Origin: an uncultured Verrucomicrobiales bacterium
GTDB taxonomy: Bacteria > Verrucomicrobiota > Verrucomicrobiia > Verrucomicrobiales > Akkermansiaceae
Assembly (NCBI GenBank): GCA_937934595.1
Contig: CALGZA010000031.1
Coordinates: 62,001 to 126,000 of the forward strand
DNA: 64,000 nucleotides
Reading direction: 5' to 3'
Shown here: in pieces, positions 46,284 through 55,358 of the stretch
Numbering within the stretch: position 1 is the stretch's first letter
How the letters are laid out: each line of letters begins with the position of its first letter
Notes under the pieces: model-generated
Database searches by the model: none
Seen by the model: only the letters and a program-made list of their open reading frames with translations
Told to the model about the DNA's origin: nothing
Position numbers and translations under genes: made by a program

Positions 46284-48089
46284 ATGGCAGAAGACATTAT
46301 AGGTATTGATTTAGGGACGACGAATTCGGCGGTGGGTGTGGTAGAGAGTGGTTTTCCGATTTTGCTGGCTGATTCTGCTGGTCAGCGAATTACGCCGAGT
46401 GCGGTTAGTTTTGGTGTAGATGGTGGTGTTGTGGTAGGTGGGGCGGCTTTAAGGCAGAGGGGTGCTGGTGGTTCTGTGATAACGAGTGGGAAGCGTTATA
46501 TGGGGAGTCGTTATGCGGAGGTGCGAGGTGATGATTTTTGTGTGCCTTTGGTAGAGGGAGTGGGCGGTGCTGTGGCGTTTGATGTTGGTGGGGTTATGGT
46601 GACGCCTGAGGAGGTGAGTGCTGAGATTCTGAAGTATTTAAAATCTGTGGCTGAGGAGCGTCTGGGTAGGACTGTGGGTAAAGCTATAATTACGGTGCCA
46701 GCTTATTTTAATGATGGGCAGCGGACGGCGACGAAGAGGGCGGGTGAGCTGGCTGGGCTGGAGGTGGTGCGTATAATAAGTGAGCCTACGGCTGCGGCGC
46801 TGGCATATGGGCTAGATAAGCTGGAGGATTCTTCGCGAATTGTGGTGTATGATTATGGTGGTGGGACGTTTGATGTTTCTGTATTAGAGCTTCGTTCTGG
46901 TGTGTTTCAGGTTATAGCTACTGCTGGTGATACGCGGCTGGGTGGTGACCAGCTGGATGAGATTTTGGCACGTTGGTGTTGTGATGAGGTTGGTGTGTTT
47001 GATTATGATGGTTTAGGGGACTTTGATCGCCAGCGTTTGTTAGATGCTGTAAGGTTGGTTAAGGAGGCTTTGACGGATTCTGATAGGGCTAAGTTACAGT
47101 TACCGTTTTTTAGGGATGATTTGAATATTGATTTGGAGGTGGGGCGTGGGGTGTTTGAGCGGTTGATTAGGGCTGAGATTTCTCGGACGGGTCGTTATTG
47201 TAAGCAGGTTTTGTTGGATGCTGGTGTGACTGGTGTTGATAAGGTTGTTTTGGTGGGTGGTAGTACGAGAATACCTGCTGTTAGGGAGTTAGTTGGTGAG
47301 GTGTTTGGGATGGATCCTGATGTTAGTCAACATCCTGATGAGGCTGTGGCTTTGGGTGCTGTGATACAGGGTGGTATGCTGAGTGGAGCTTTGCGTGAGA
47401 TGGTTCTTTTGGATGTGACGCCGTTGAGTTTGGGGATTGAGACGTTGGGTGGTTTGATGAATGTTATTATTCCTCGTAATACTACGATTCCTTGCAAGGC
47501 TGGTGAGATGTTTACGAATGCTGTGGCGAATCAGGAGTCTATGGTGGTGCGGGTGCTTCAGGGTGAGCGTGAGATGGCGCGAGATAACTGGGAGTTAGGC
47601 CGAGTGGATGTGGGTTTTTCTGTAGCTGCAAGGGGCCAGGCTAGGGTGGGAGTGCAATTTGCGATTGATGAGGATGGGATATTAGAGGTTTTGGCACGTG
47701 ATGTTCAGACTGGTGAGGATACTGTGCTGGCTATTCAAAGTGCTGCTGTGGATGTGAGTGATGATTCTGTTGAGCAGATGGTGACTGAGAGTGTTGATTA
47801 TGCTTTTGACGATATGGCTGAGCGAGTTTTTACAGAGGCACGTTTAAAGGCTGAGGAGTTGTTGCCGGCGGTGGAGGCAGGTTTGGCTCAGGTTGGTGGT
47901 GAGATGGCGGCTGAGGATATGGCAGAGATAGAGTCTTCTGCGGATGCTGTGCGTGAGTTACTTGGGGGTAGTGATGCGAACCAGTTAAAGTCTGCTGTTC
48001 AGAAGCTGGATAAGTTAACTGAGCATATGGCAGCAATATTGGTGGAGAAGGCTATGGAGGCTGCTCTGAGTAGGAAGCTGGAAGGTTAG
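46284..48089 (+). CDS. Hsp70-family chaperone (DnaK/HscA-like)
   Basis: A 601-residue chaperone. The nucleotide-binding domain has [67 protein letters not shown] and [13 protein letters not shown]. The substrate-binding domain (about 375-490) begins [14 protein letters not shown]. The helical lid is short and the tail lacks the EEVD/EVD-like end of housekeeping DnaK. Divergence from consensus (for example, a shortened actin-lobe insert) suggests a paralog or HscA-like form. No dnaJ, grpE or isc gene is near. There is an AGG 5 nt before the ATG. Confidence 0.88.
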   Translation: MAEDIIGIDLGTTNSAVGVVESGFPILLADSAGQRITPSAVSFGVDGGVVVGGAALRQRGAGGSVITSGKRYMGSRYAEVRGDDFCVPLVEGVGGAVAFDVGGVMVTPEEVSAEILKYLKSVAEERLGRTVGKAIITVPAYFNDGQRTATKRAGELAGLEVVRIISEPTAAALAYGLDKLEDSSRIVVYDYGGGTFDVSVLELRSGVFQVIATAGDTRLGGDQLDEILARWCCDEVGVFDYDGLGDFDRQRLLDAVRLVKEALTDSDRAKLQLPFFRDDLNIDLEVGRGVFERLIRAEISRTGRYCKQVLLDAGVTGVDKVVLVGGSTRIPAVRELVGEVFGMDPDVSQHPDEAVALGAVIQGGMLSGALREMVLLDVTPLSLGIETLGGLMNVIIPRNTTIPCKAGEMFTNAVANQESMVVRVLQGEREMARDNWELGRVDVGFSVAARGQARVGVQFAIDEDGILEVLARDVQTGEDTVLAIQSAAVDVSDDSVEQMVTESVDYAFDDMAERVFTEARLKAEELLPAVEAGLAQVGGEMAAEDMAEIESSADAVRELLGGSDANQLKSAVQKLDKLTEHMAAILVEKAMEAALSRKLEG

Positions 48090-48098
48090 TGGGATTTA

Positions 48099-49493
48099 TT
48101 ACAGTATGACGTCTTCGTTTTGGTATACGCCGGATGCGATCCATTGGGTTTTGGTGCTTTTGTTTGTGAATGAGACTTGACCTTTGATGGTAACGTTTTC
48201 TGCGAATCTTACTGGGCCTGATATTGAGACTTTGGTGGCTTCTTTGAGTGATGGTGTTCCGAGTCCTTCTAGGATGTCTACCATTTTATATTCATCACTG
48301 AGGCTGATGACTGGTGGTTTGCCGTTACGAGATGTGATGAGCGCGATTCTGCCGTCTTCGAGTGTTTCATATGCATCTGATCTGAGGGCAAAGAGGTCTG
48401 ATGTGCTTTTGACTGGGGCGAATCTTGAGCGAGGGACGCAAATGGCTGTGGCGTCAGTGAAGCATTCGATGGCGGCCCCCATGGCTGTTTCTAGTTGGAA
48501 AACTGGTGTTGATTTTTTGTCTCTGGGGTCGATGGTTTTAGTGTTTTTAATCATTGGGAGAGGGAGGCTGCCGCCTTGTTCTTGGAGGACATGTTTGATG
48601 GCATCGAGTCTAATCCAGAGGCTGTTTGTGTTGAAGAACTGGTGGGTTTCAGTGTTTTGGAAATTTTCTAGGTCTTCTTGTGGGCATTGAGCTACTTCGC
48701 GAAGGAGTAGTTGGCCATCAGATTTTCTGATAGCTAGGTGTCCGCCTTTTTTGTCAGCTTCTGTTCTGCGAGTGGCTTCCATAAGGAATGGTTTGTCTGA
48801 AGCAGCGAAGTATTTGAGGATGCTGGGTTCAAGGACGGCTCCTAGGTTGTCAGCATTTGAAACGAATGCGTATTTGATGCCCTCATTGATGAGTTTATCT
48901 AGCCATCCTGAGCCTGCTATGGCGGCGTAGATGTCACCGTGGCCTGGTGGGCACCATTCGTTAGATGGGTGTTCTTGATCTGATGCGGGGGCTAAGGTTT
49001 CTGCATCGATTTTTGGGATTTGGTTTTGAAGTATTTCGACGTTTTCTTTATTTGAAAGACTGAGGTCTTCGTATTGTTCTAGGTGCTCTATGGTGTCTTC
49101 TGATGTGCTGAAGCTGTTCATGAGGAGGAACTTGACTTGGGCGCCTGTTGAGTGGCGAAGGAAGGTAATTTGGTCTACGATGATGTCTAAGAATGTTTTG
49201 TGGTTTTTGACTGGGAGAAGGCTTTTTGCTTTTTGGAGGCCCATGCTGGTGCCGAGTCCACCGTTTAGCTTGATGACGACTGTCTGGTTGAGGAGGTGGG
49301 GGTCGAAATTAGCGTAGGGAGATGCTATTGAGGAGAAATTGGTAAGTTCCTGGACTGGTGAGATGCTTTCTTCAGAGATCATTCCTGTCTCTTGCTTTAC
49401 GAGGGACTGGTAGTTACGCTCAAACGATTTTATGGCTGTCTCGCTAACTTCTGCGGCTTCCATTTTTTCTCTGAATAGTGTGAAATCACTCAT
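48099..49493 (-). CDS. UTP-glucose-1-phosphate uridylyltransferase, eukaryotic-type UDPGP family
   Basis: A 464-residue nucleotidyltransferase making UDP-glucose. The glycine-rich uridylyl loop is VVIKLNGGLGTSMGLQKAKSLLPVK. The UTP/uracil-binding NEWCPPGHGDIYAAI and AFVSNADNLGA segments, and a C-terminal left-handed beta-helix region (ISGPVRFAENVTIKGQVSF), match the UDPGP family of eukaryotes and some bacteria rather than GalU. It could in principle use other sugar phosphates. It is convergent with the Hsp70 gene (9 nt apart). Confidence 0.9.
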   Translation of the reverse strand: MSDFTLFREKMEAAEVSETAIKSFERNYQSLVKQETGMISEESISPVQELTNFSSIASPYANFDPHLLNQTVVIKLNGGLGTSMGLQKAKSLLPVKNHKTFLDIIVDQITFLRHSTGAQVKFLLMNSFSTSEDTIEHLEQYEDLSLSNKENVEILQNQIPKIDAETLAPASDQEHPSNEWCPPGHGDIYAAIAGSGWLDKLINEGIKYAFVSNADNLGAVLEPSILKYFAASDKPFLMEATRRTEADKKGGHLAIRKSDGQLLLREVAQCPQEDLENFQNTETHQFFNTNSLWIRLDAIKHVLQEQGGSLPLPMIKNTKTIDPRDKKSTPVFQLETAMGAAIECFTDATAICVPRSRFAPVKSTSDLFALRSDAYETLEDGRIALITSRNGKPPVISLSDEYKMVDILEGLGTPSLKEATKVSISGPVRFAENVTIKGQVSFTNKSTKTQWIASGVYQNEDVIL

Positions 49494-49555
49494 GTGGGGT
49501 GATCAGTGCCAATAAATGGTGAGAAGTCACGCCTAAATTTTTTAATATTAGAATA

Positions 49556-49595
49556 AAAAGAATGGGCTGATGCAATTTGTGCATCAGCCCATTGA
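49556..49595 (-). terminator. Rho-independent terminator of the SASA-esterase gene (minus strand)
   Basis: A perfect 14-bp stem (AATGGGCTGATGCA at 49561-49574 and TGCATCAGCCCATT at 49580-49593) with a 5-nt loop. On the minus strand it is followed by a T-rich run (49553-49560). It lies 38 nt after the stop at 49631. Confidence 0.9.
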
Positions 49596-49630
49596 GTGTT
49601 GTTAAGTTTAGATAGGTTGTATCTAGGGTA

Positions 49631-50701
49631 TTATTTTTTGAGTTGTTTGACCATTTCTTTGCCCATTTCTAGGCCTACGTTCATGTAGGTTTGTGCGTTA
49701 CGTCCATAATGTCCGCTTGAGCTGTTGCCTTTGGATAGAGGGTGGGTGTATACGAATCCGAGATTTTCACCGAGTTCTTTAGAATACTTACCGCTTGTGA
49801 AGGTTTTCATGGATTGAAGGATCTTACCGTGGCCGGACTCTTTGTCATCTTCTTTCGTTTGTCCTAGAGAAGCTGTGACGAATGCTGCTTTAGGAGCATT
49901 GAAGTCTTTACGGAGAGATGTTAGAAGTTGGACGAGGTTTTTTTCGTATGCGGCTGTGTGCGCTGGATTTCTCATGTCCTTGTCGCCTTGCCACCAGAGG
50001 AAACCTGCTACTTCATAGCCTTTTGCTCCTGGGTAGTATTTATCTAGTTCTGCTAGGATTTTTTTTGCGTTACCGATGTCTGCGTCATATTGAAGTCCTG
50101 CGTACCACTGGAGGCATGTTCCGCCTTTTTCGAATGGGACAATTTTGGCTAGTTTTCTTGATGCGAATGTTTCTCCGTAGGCGGGTTGTTCTTTGCCGTT
50201 GTGAGTGAAACGAGGGCTTCCTGGAGGAAGTAGATCCCATCCGAGGCTACGGTTACCGATTGAGCTTTTGAGGATAAGAACAGGTTCGTCGATAGCATTT
50301 CCTAGCTGGTGTCCGATACCTTGTTCTATACCGATTTTGCGTCCACTTACGGTTAGCCAATCGTTACGATAGACACTCATGCCGCGTTTCTGCATTAAGG
50401 AGACGTTTCTTACGTCTTTGCGGATAGTCCACTTGCCTTCTGCGTCAATCATGAATGGGTAGAGTTTGGCTGTTTTGGTAGCGTGTTCAAGTGATCCATC
50501 AGAATCAGCGCCTAATACTTTGCCCATCTCGAGAGTGTTTGACTGGCCGAGTATGATGAATACTTTAACTGGCTTAGTCATATCTGCTGGCTTTCCGTCT
50601 GGGTCTGGCAGGGCTTGATCTTTTGCCGGTGCGAGGCTTGTGAAGCTCATGCTCATGGTAGTGATGAGGCATGATGTTTTGAATATGTTATTTATTTTCA
50701 T
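49631..50701 (-). CDS. secreted SASA-domain (sialate O-acetylesterase-like) carbohydrate esterase
   Basis: A 356-residue exported protein (signal peptide about 1-26). The nucleophile motif is FIILGQSNTLEM (Ser of GQSN), a central block contains FLWWQGDKDM, and the C-terminal SSSGHYGRNAQTYMNVG carries a likely catalytic His. These fit the SGNH-like SASA family, which removes acetyl groups from sialic acid or other acetylated sugars. It is a single gene with its own terminator. The true substrate is unknown, but a second extracellular esterase (31872-34868) points to an acetylated-glycan diet. Confidence 0.86.
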   Translation of the reverse strand: MKINNIFKTSCLITTMSMSFTSLAPAKDQALPDPDGKPADMTKPVKVFIILGQSNTLEMGKVLGADSDGSLEHATKTAKLYPFMIDAEGKWTIRKDVRNVSLMQKRGMSVYRNDWLTVSGRKIGIEQGIGHQLGNAIDEPVLILKSSIGNRSLGWDLLPPGSPRFTHNGKEQPAYGETFASRKLAKIVPFEKGGTCLQWYAGLQYDADIGNAKKILAELDKYYPGAKGYEVAGFLWWQGDKDMRNPAHTAAYEKNLVQLLTSLRKDFNAPKAAFVTASLGQTKEDDKESGHGKILQSMKTFTSGKYSKELGENLGFVYTHPLSKGNSSSGHYGRNAQTYMNVGLEMGKEMVKQLKK

Positions 50702-50967
50702 AAGTGGTTTGCTGCGTCTATTTATGGTTTATAGTGCCGGTTTTCTTTGAGAGAACTGGTTGTCTTGTTAGTGTTACGTGAATCAAATTGCTTTTTATTC
50801 ACTATATTTAGATCTTCTCGAATGCTTGGTATGAGTCAACGAAAATACCTAAAAAAGCATGGTAGGTGGGAAGATGGATTTTTCTATTTATTTTCTGAAA
50901 GCGATTGAGTTTGCTTTTTTTTGAGGGTGGTGTATTAGATATTTAATATCAAAAAATCTTAATAAAA

Positions 50968-51204
50968 ATGAAATTGAATTTAATTAAATATTGTTCTGTT
51001 TTGGCTGTTGCTTTAGTGGGAGTCTCATGTGGAACGATTACTGGGATGGGGCAAGATTTGAAGAAGGCTGGGAGTGCTGTTAATAACCGAATAAAGACAG
51101 GAGCATGGGGATCATCAGCACCTGCGTACCAGACGCCCAACTATCAGGCGCCTGGTTACCAGCTTCCGGAGTATCAGCCACCTGGGTATGAGATTCCGAG
51201 GTAG
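50968..51204 (+). CDS. small entericidin-like lipoprotein with Tyr/Pro repeats
   Basis: A 78-residue lipoprotein. Signal and lipobox are VALVGVSC (Cys21). The mature start CGTITGMGQDLKKAGSAVNNRI resembles entericidins (C-T-x-x-G-x-G-x-D). The C-terminal half is a five-fold repeat of the type P-x-Y-Q/E-x (PAYQT, PNYQA, PGYQL, PEYQP, PGYEI). It is likely a surface-exposed, extended, stress- or wall-associated lipoprotein. The ATG follows an A-rich run without Shine-Dalgarno; the 266-nt upstream interval holds no other gene that I can see. Confidence 0.75.
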   Translation: MKLNLIKYCSVLAVALVGVSCGTITGMGQDLKKAGSAVNNRIKTGAWGSSAPAYQTPNYQAPGYQLPEYQPPGYEIPR

Positions 51205-51266
51205 TTGATTTGGAGTATTTGATGATTTAGTATTACTTAGGGAGGTTATAGCTTTATTATTCAGAG

Positions 51267-52427
51267 TTAGCGTGATGGTGTGAGCTGGAATGTGAAGCCT
51301 TTTAGGTATTCTGTTTCGGGGATGGCAGGTAATACTGGGTGGTCTAGTCTTTGGCTATGGTTCTTGATTAGTCTGACGGTTTTCTTGGCATCAACTGAGG
51401 CGCTGACTACGTTGTTAAGGTAGAGTTCTCTGCTGGCGTGGTGTGAGCAACAGAATGTGGATAGAATGCCATTGTTTTCGAGGAGTTTGAGTCCTCTGAG
51501 GTGGATTTCTTTGTAGCCTCGCATGGCGTCATTGAGCGTTTTTTTGTTTCTGGTGAATGATGGGGGGTCTAGGATGACGACATCGTATTTTTCTTTGCAG
51601 TTTTTTAGGAAATCAAATGCGTTGGCTTTGATGGCGTTGATTTCGAGTCCGTTTAGGAGGGCGTTTTGTTTGGTGGCTTCGATAGCTGATTCTGAGATGT
51701 CAACAGCTGTGACGCTGGCTGCACCGGCCTTAGCGCAGGCGAGAGCAAAGCCACCTTGATTGCAGAAGCAGTCTAGTATGCGTTTACCTTTAGCCCATTG
51801 AGCGACTGATGCGTGTGCGTCTAGTTGGTCTAGGTAGAGGCCTGTTTTTTGGCCGTCGAGGAGGTCGATTTCGAATTGGATGTCATTTGCTGTGACGATG
51901 AATGCACCAGGGTTTTCTCCATAGACTAGTTTTATGGACGGTTCTATTCCTTCTGCTTTGAGCATGGGGGAGTCGTTACGGAGGATGATTGATTTGGGAT
52001 TGAGCTGCTCGACGAGAGCATCGATGATGAGTTGTTTATTTATTTCCATTGCTAGAGTTAGTGTCTGGAGGACGAGGTGATCACCGTAACGGTCAACGAT
52101 GATGCCTGGTAGGGCGTCAGATTCTGACCAGATGACTCTGCATAAGTGGAGGTCGACATCAGATTGTTTGCGGAGTTCGATGGCTTGTGCGATTCTGCGA
52201 CCGAAGAACTCAGCATCTAATTTTTGTTTTCTGCGAGATATTCTGCGTGCTACGATTTGAGAAACTGGGTTGTATATGGCTGATCCGAGAGGGCGATCAC
52301 GATAGTCTTTCATGGTTATGACGTCTCCTGGTTTTGGGTCACCGAATGTTTTAAGTATTTCGGATGAGTAAACCCAGTCGTGGCCGTGATATATTCTTGA
52401 GCGTGGTTTGATGATGATTCCTGGCAT
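51267..52427 (-). CDS. rlmI: class I rRNA cytosine-C5 methyltransferase, RlmI family
   Basis: A 386-residue protein with an N-terminal PUA domain (PRSRIYHGHDWVYSSEILKTFGDPKPGDVI), an RlmI-type middle region (VVLQTLTLAMEINK, VYGENPGAFIVTANDIQFEIDLLDGQKTGLYLDQ) and the SAM-binding catalytic domain (GKRILDCFCNQGGFALACAKAGA). The VILDPPSFTRNK motif and CCSHHAS Cys motif are of the m5C/RlmI type. It probably modifies 23S rRNA C1962. It is downstream of trmB (57 nt) in a cluster of RNA methyltransferases. Confidence 0.9.
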   Translation of the reverse strand: MPGIIIKPRSRIYHGHDWVYSSEILKTFGDPKPGDVITMKDYRDRPLGSAIYNPVSQIVARRISRRKQKLDAEFFGRRIAQAIELRKQSDVDLHLCRVIWSESDALPGIIVDRYGDHLVLQTLTLAMEINKQLIIDALVEQLNPKSIILRNDSPMLKAEGIEPSIKLVYGENPGAFIVTANDIQFEIDLLDGQKTGLYLDQLDAHASVAQWAKGKRILDCFCNQGGFALACAKAGAASVTAVDISESAIEATKQNALLNGLEINAIKANAFDFLKNCKEKYDVVILDPPSFTRNKKTLNDAMRGYKEIHLRGLKLLENNGILSTFCCSHHASRELYLNNVVSASVDAKKTVRLIKNHSQRLDHPVLPAIPETEYLKGFTFQLTPSR

Positions 52428-52484
52428 GATTTGTGATTTGTTTAGGTTAAAGCTTAGGCTTAGGCTATTGGGTTGGAGAGGTGT

Positions 52485-53117
52485 TTAGGGTTTTTGGTAT
52501 CTGAATTGGTGCATTGTTTTGCCTTGTGATTCCCATTGGATTTGGAAGTCTGTTTTTGGGTAGAAAAAGCTGTCATCGTTCCATTCTAGTTTGGAGAATT
52601 TTTTGAATGTGTTCATTTCATCGGTTGCCCATTCGAAGTATTCTGGGTGGTCTGTTTTGAAGCAGAATTCGCCTCCAGGTTTTAGTACGTTATTAAGGCA
52701 TTCGAGGAAGTCTTGTTGAACGAGTCTGCGGCGGTGATGTCTGGCTTTTGGCCATGGGTCTGGGCAGAGGAGGTGTAGTCTGTCGATAGATTCTTTAGGG
52801 AGGAGGTATTCGATTGTGTATTTGCTTTCTAGTCTGAGGACTTTGCAGTTTGTGAGGCCTGCACGATGTGCTTTACGCGCAACTTTTTTTGCTCTGCCGA
52901 GAAGTCTTTCTACTCCGAGGAAGTTTCTTTCTGGGTGATTTTTTGCCATGGCGATGAGGAATGATCCGTCGCCACATCCTAGGTCTACTTCGAGGGGGGC
53001 GTCGTTACCGAAGATTTCGTTATTTTGCATGCGTGCGAAGTAGTCGCTTGGCATGAATTCACATTCTTCTGGTTGGCGTTGTTTTGTATCCTGAATGTTT
53101 TCCATGGTTGTTTTCAT
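52485..53117 (-). CDS. trmB: tRNA (guanine-N7)-methyltransferase TrmB
   Basis: A 210-residue enzyme making m7G46 in tRNA. The SAM motif is EVDLGCGDGSFLIAMAKNHPERNFLGVE. The family blocks RLHLLCPDPWPKARHHRRRLVQQDFL and FKTDHPEYFEWA are intact. Either Met1 or Met5 could be the start. It lies 24 nt after rsmE on the same strand, so rsmE-trmB-rlmI are probably co-transcribed. Confidence 0.95.
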   Translation of the reverse strand: MKTTMENIQDTKQRQPEECEFMPSDYFARMQNNEIFGNDAPLEVDLGCGDGSFLIAMAKNHPERNFLGVERLLGRAKKVARKAHRAGLTNCKVLRLESKYTIEYLLPKESIDRLHLLCPDPWPKARHHRRRLVQQDFLECLNNVLKPGGEFCFKTDHPEYFEWATDEMNTFKKFSKLEWNDDSFFYPKTDFQIQWESQGKTMHQFRYQKP

Positions 53118-53141
53118 TACATCTTTTTATGTAGTATGCAA

Positions 53142-53891
53142 CTATGAAGGGAGTTGAGTTTTATTGAGTTCATGTTTAATGACGCTGATTGCGAATAGCG
53201 TGGCGGTTTCTACTCTGAGGATGATATTTCCGAGTGAGACGGGGTTAAAGCCGAGGTCGATAATTTTTTGATACTCTGGGTTAGAGAAGTCACCTTCTGG
53301 TCCTATGAGGATGCTTGTTGATATGGGTTTCTCTATGTGATGGAACACATGTGAGATGGGTTTACTGTATGGTAGTAGGGCGGCTACTATATTGAGCTGG
53401 GTTTGTATTTTTTTAGTGTGCCAATGTTGGAAGGTTACTGGTGTGTGGATGGTGGGGAGGTGATTTTGGCCGCATTGTTTGCAGGCTTCAAGTGCGATGC
53501 GTTGCCATTTGGCGGTTTTTTTTTCTAGTTGTTCAGTGCGGGCGACCGTATTTTCGGTAATGAGTGGCAGGATGGAGGAGACACCGAGTTCAACGGCTTT
53601 CTGGACGATGAGTTCCATGTTTCCGCCTTTTGGGATGGCTTGGATGAGGTTTATTTTGTGTGGGGCTGATGATTTCTCAGGTTTTGAGGTTAGTTTTATT
53701 TCTATGAGTTCTTTGCTAATTGTGGATATTTGGCCTTTTGCGGATGTTCCTTCGCCGTCAAATATTTCGACGGTTTCGCCTTGTTTTGATCTTAGGACGC
53801 GAGAGCAATGATGTGCTTCGTCGCCTGTCAGTTTGAGGGTGTTGGTTTGCCAATGCTTTGAGGGGAGGAAAAAGCGGCTGATAGAATTCAT
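53142..53891 (-). CDS. rsmE: 16S rRNA (uracil1498-N3)-methyltransferase RsmE
   Basis: A 249-residue SPOUT methyltransferase. An N-terminal PUA-like region has LTGDEAHHCSRVLRSKQGETVEIFDGEG. The knot region has KGGNMELIVQKAVELGVSSILPL and the SAM loop ILIGPEGDFSNPE, then SLGNIILRVETATLFAISVIKHEL. It has the family's usual length and is the first gene of the RNA-methyltransferase cluster. Confidence 0.95.
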   Translation of the reverse strand: MNSISRFFLPSKHWQTNTLKLTGDEAHHCSRVLRSKQGETVEIFDGEGTSAKGQISTISKELIEIKLTSKPEKSSAPHKINLIQAIPKGGNMELIVQKAVELGVSSILPLITENTVARTEQLEKKTAKWQRIALEACKQCGQNHLPTIHTPVTFQHWHTKKIQTQLNIVAALLPYSKPISHVFHHIEKPISTSILIGPEGDFSNPEYQKIIDLGFNPVSLGNIILRVETATLFAISVIKHELNKTQLPS

Positions 53892-54108
53892 GCTTTATGT
53901 AGTTCTATTTCTTAAAAGCAGTCAAGTGAGTTCATGGGGGGGGTAGTAGTAGTGGGTTTTCTGAATTGAGAGATGATGAGATTATTTTATTTTTAATGGT
54001 GTGTTATTAGTTGCTTGTTATTAGTGATATGTGTGTTTTTTGGTTGATGGGCTGATGTTGTGACGAATTTTATTTTAAAATTAGCTTGCAAGCATCGATA
54101 AAATGTTG

Positions 54109-54137
54109 CAATTTCCCGTCCGCTGCACGAGAAATTG
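54109..54137. repeat. inverted repeat just upstream of tRNA-Thr
   Basis: CAATTTC (54109-54115) and GAAATTG (54131-54137) are perfect inverted copies, extended by a second CGT/ACG pairing inside with one mismatch. It lies 19 nt before the tRNA 5' end, in the presumed promoter or leader region. Its function is unknown. Confidence 0.35.
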
Positions 54138-54155
54138 GACAGCTAAACAATGATC

Positions 54156-54231
<76 letters not shown>

Positions 54232-54235
54232 TTTT

Positions 54236-54270
54236 AAACCACTTAGTATTTATACTTGAGTGGTTTTTTA
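54236..54270 (+). terminator. terminator after tRNA-Thr
   Basis: The stem AAACCACT with AGTGGTTT, enclosing a short AT-rich loop stem, is followed by T6. It starts 5 nt after the tRNA CCA end. Confidence 0.85.
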
Positions 54271-54741
54271 TTATATAGATATGAGTATCTATAGTGAAAT
54301 GGTGATAATAGACGTAATTTAGATGGTTTTGGCGTTTTAGGGGGAATACTTTATTTAATGGCGAAGAGGTTGTTTCTGGGTTTAATGAAGATATCTCATT
54401 AATTTCTGATCATAATGGCGTGCAATTAAGCGAGAATTACTTATATTATAAGTACTCTAGATTTTAATCATATTGTGTTTATATTAATACGTTCCAATGA
54501 GCTAGATAGCCTGGTAGATATTAAAAATGATCTCTAAGGTTCATGCCGTTCATGAATGGCTACAACAGTTATAGTTATTATTACAGCGGATATTATATGG
54601 GTCATAAAGCTTGAACCGCATTCATTAGAAGATGTATGCTTTGCATTAATATGAAGCTGAATTTTCACGATCTGCTTTACATCCTGATAACCTCACTTTC
54701 TACATAGTAGACAGTGAGGTTAAAGGTAGTTTATCTCTAGC
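54271..54741. other. gene-free interval between tRNA-Thr and metal-efflux operon, possible coding remnant
   Basis: No full gene. On the + strand about 54315-54470 is open without a start codon and has a protein-like composition (NGEEVVSGFNEDISLISDHN), ending at TAA. Another Tyr-rich stretch near 54540-54615 reads NGYNSYSYYYSGYYMGHKA. They may be debris of a lost gene. I do not recognise a family, and chance cannot be excluded. Confidence 0.3.
54688..54722 (-). terminator. hairpin at the end of the metal-efflux operon
   Basis: A 10-bp perfect stem (TAACCTCACT at 54688-54697 and AGTGAGGTTA at 54713-54722) with a 15-nt loop, 20 nt after the lipoprotein stop on the minus strand. It has no strong T-run, so it may act weakly or as a 3' end stabiliser. 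Confidence 0.55.
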
Positions 54742-55296
54742 TTAGTGCTTGTGGTCACCATGATCATGATCATGATCGTGGTCATGGTCATGGTCATGGT
54801 CATGATCATGATTGTTGCAAGTGCAAGCGAGCTTTTTGTTGTTGCACTTGTTGCATTTGCCTGCTTCTAGGTTGAACTTTTCTACATTTTTTTTGCCAGT
54901 CGCTTCTTTAATAGAAACGTGGATTTCTGCTGGTAATTTAGCTGTATCGGTAGAAGTATAGACTTTGCCCTCTTTAGACAGTTCGACAGGATTACCTTCG
55001 CTAAGAACTACTACTTGAGTTCCTGCGGCTGGTTCTGCTAGGAATGTAAGAGTTATTTTGTTGTCTGAATTGAGATTAAATTCTGCGATTTCCTTGATGA
55101 GACGACCTCCGTTTGCTCCCACTTGGACACCACATTTGGAATGATCTTCTTCATCTTCTTTGTGGCTATGACCTTCATGGTCATCATGTTCTTTTTTTAC
55201 ATGTATGTGAGCATCATGGTCATGTTTATCTCCGCAAGATGAAAGCAGAGTAGTAATACAAAGTGTTGATATGGTTAGTATTTTTTTTAGTTTCAT
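54742..55296 (-). CDS. His/Asp/Cys-rich metal-binding lipoprotein of the efflux operon
   Basis: A 184-residue lipoprotein (Cys21 in TTLLSSC). Its mature part starts with a His/Asp/Glu-rich stretch (GDKHDHDAHIHVKKEHDDHE). A beta-rich middle (about 60-135) is followed by a Cys cluster (CNKCNNKKLACTC, about 148-160) and ends in an HD-dipeptide tail (163-184). All these are divalent-metal ligands. It is the last gene of the czc-like operon, 62 nt after the RND gene. It probably captures or buffers Zn/Co/Ni/Cu in the periplasm for the pump. No family that I can name covers the middle region. Confidence 0.78.
   Translation of the reverse strand: MKLKKILTISTLCITTLLSSCGDKHDHDAHIHVKKEHDDHEGHSHKEDEEDHSKCGVQVGANGGRLIKEIAEFNLNSDNKITLTFLAEPAAGTQVVVLSEGNPVELSKEGKVYTSTDTAKLPAEIHVSIKEATGKKNVEKFNLEAGKCNKCNNKKLACTCNNHDHDHDHDHDHDHDHDHGDHKH
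54755..54817. repeat. 6-bp tandem repeat coding the His-Asp tail
   Basis: About ten copies of ATGATC/ATGGTC on the + strand, each coding His-Asp on the minus strand. It is a simple repeat inside the lipoprotein gene, so tail length may vary by slippage in whole HD units without frameshift. Confidence 0.8.
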
Positions 55297-55358
55297 TATA
55301 TTTGTTCTATTTTGTTGTTTTTGGTTAGTTGGTGGCAGAATGCCTTGTTTTTCCTCAT

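Noticed and set aside
54755-54817. Short tandem repeat considered as a CRISPR-like or regulatory repeat
   Set aside because: Units are 6 bp without spacers, lie inside a coding gene and encode the His-Asp tail.
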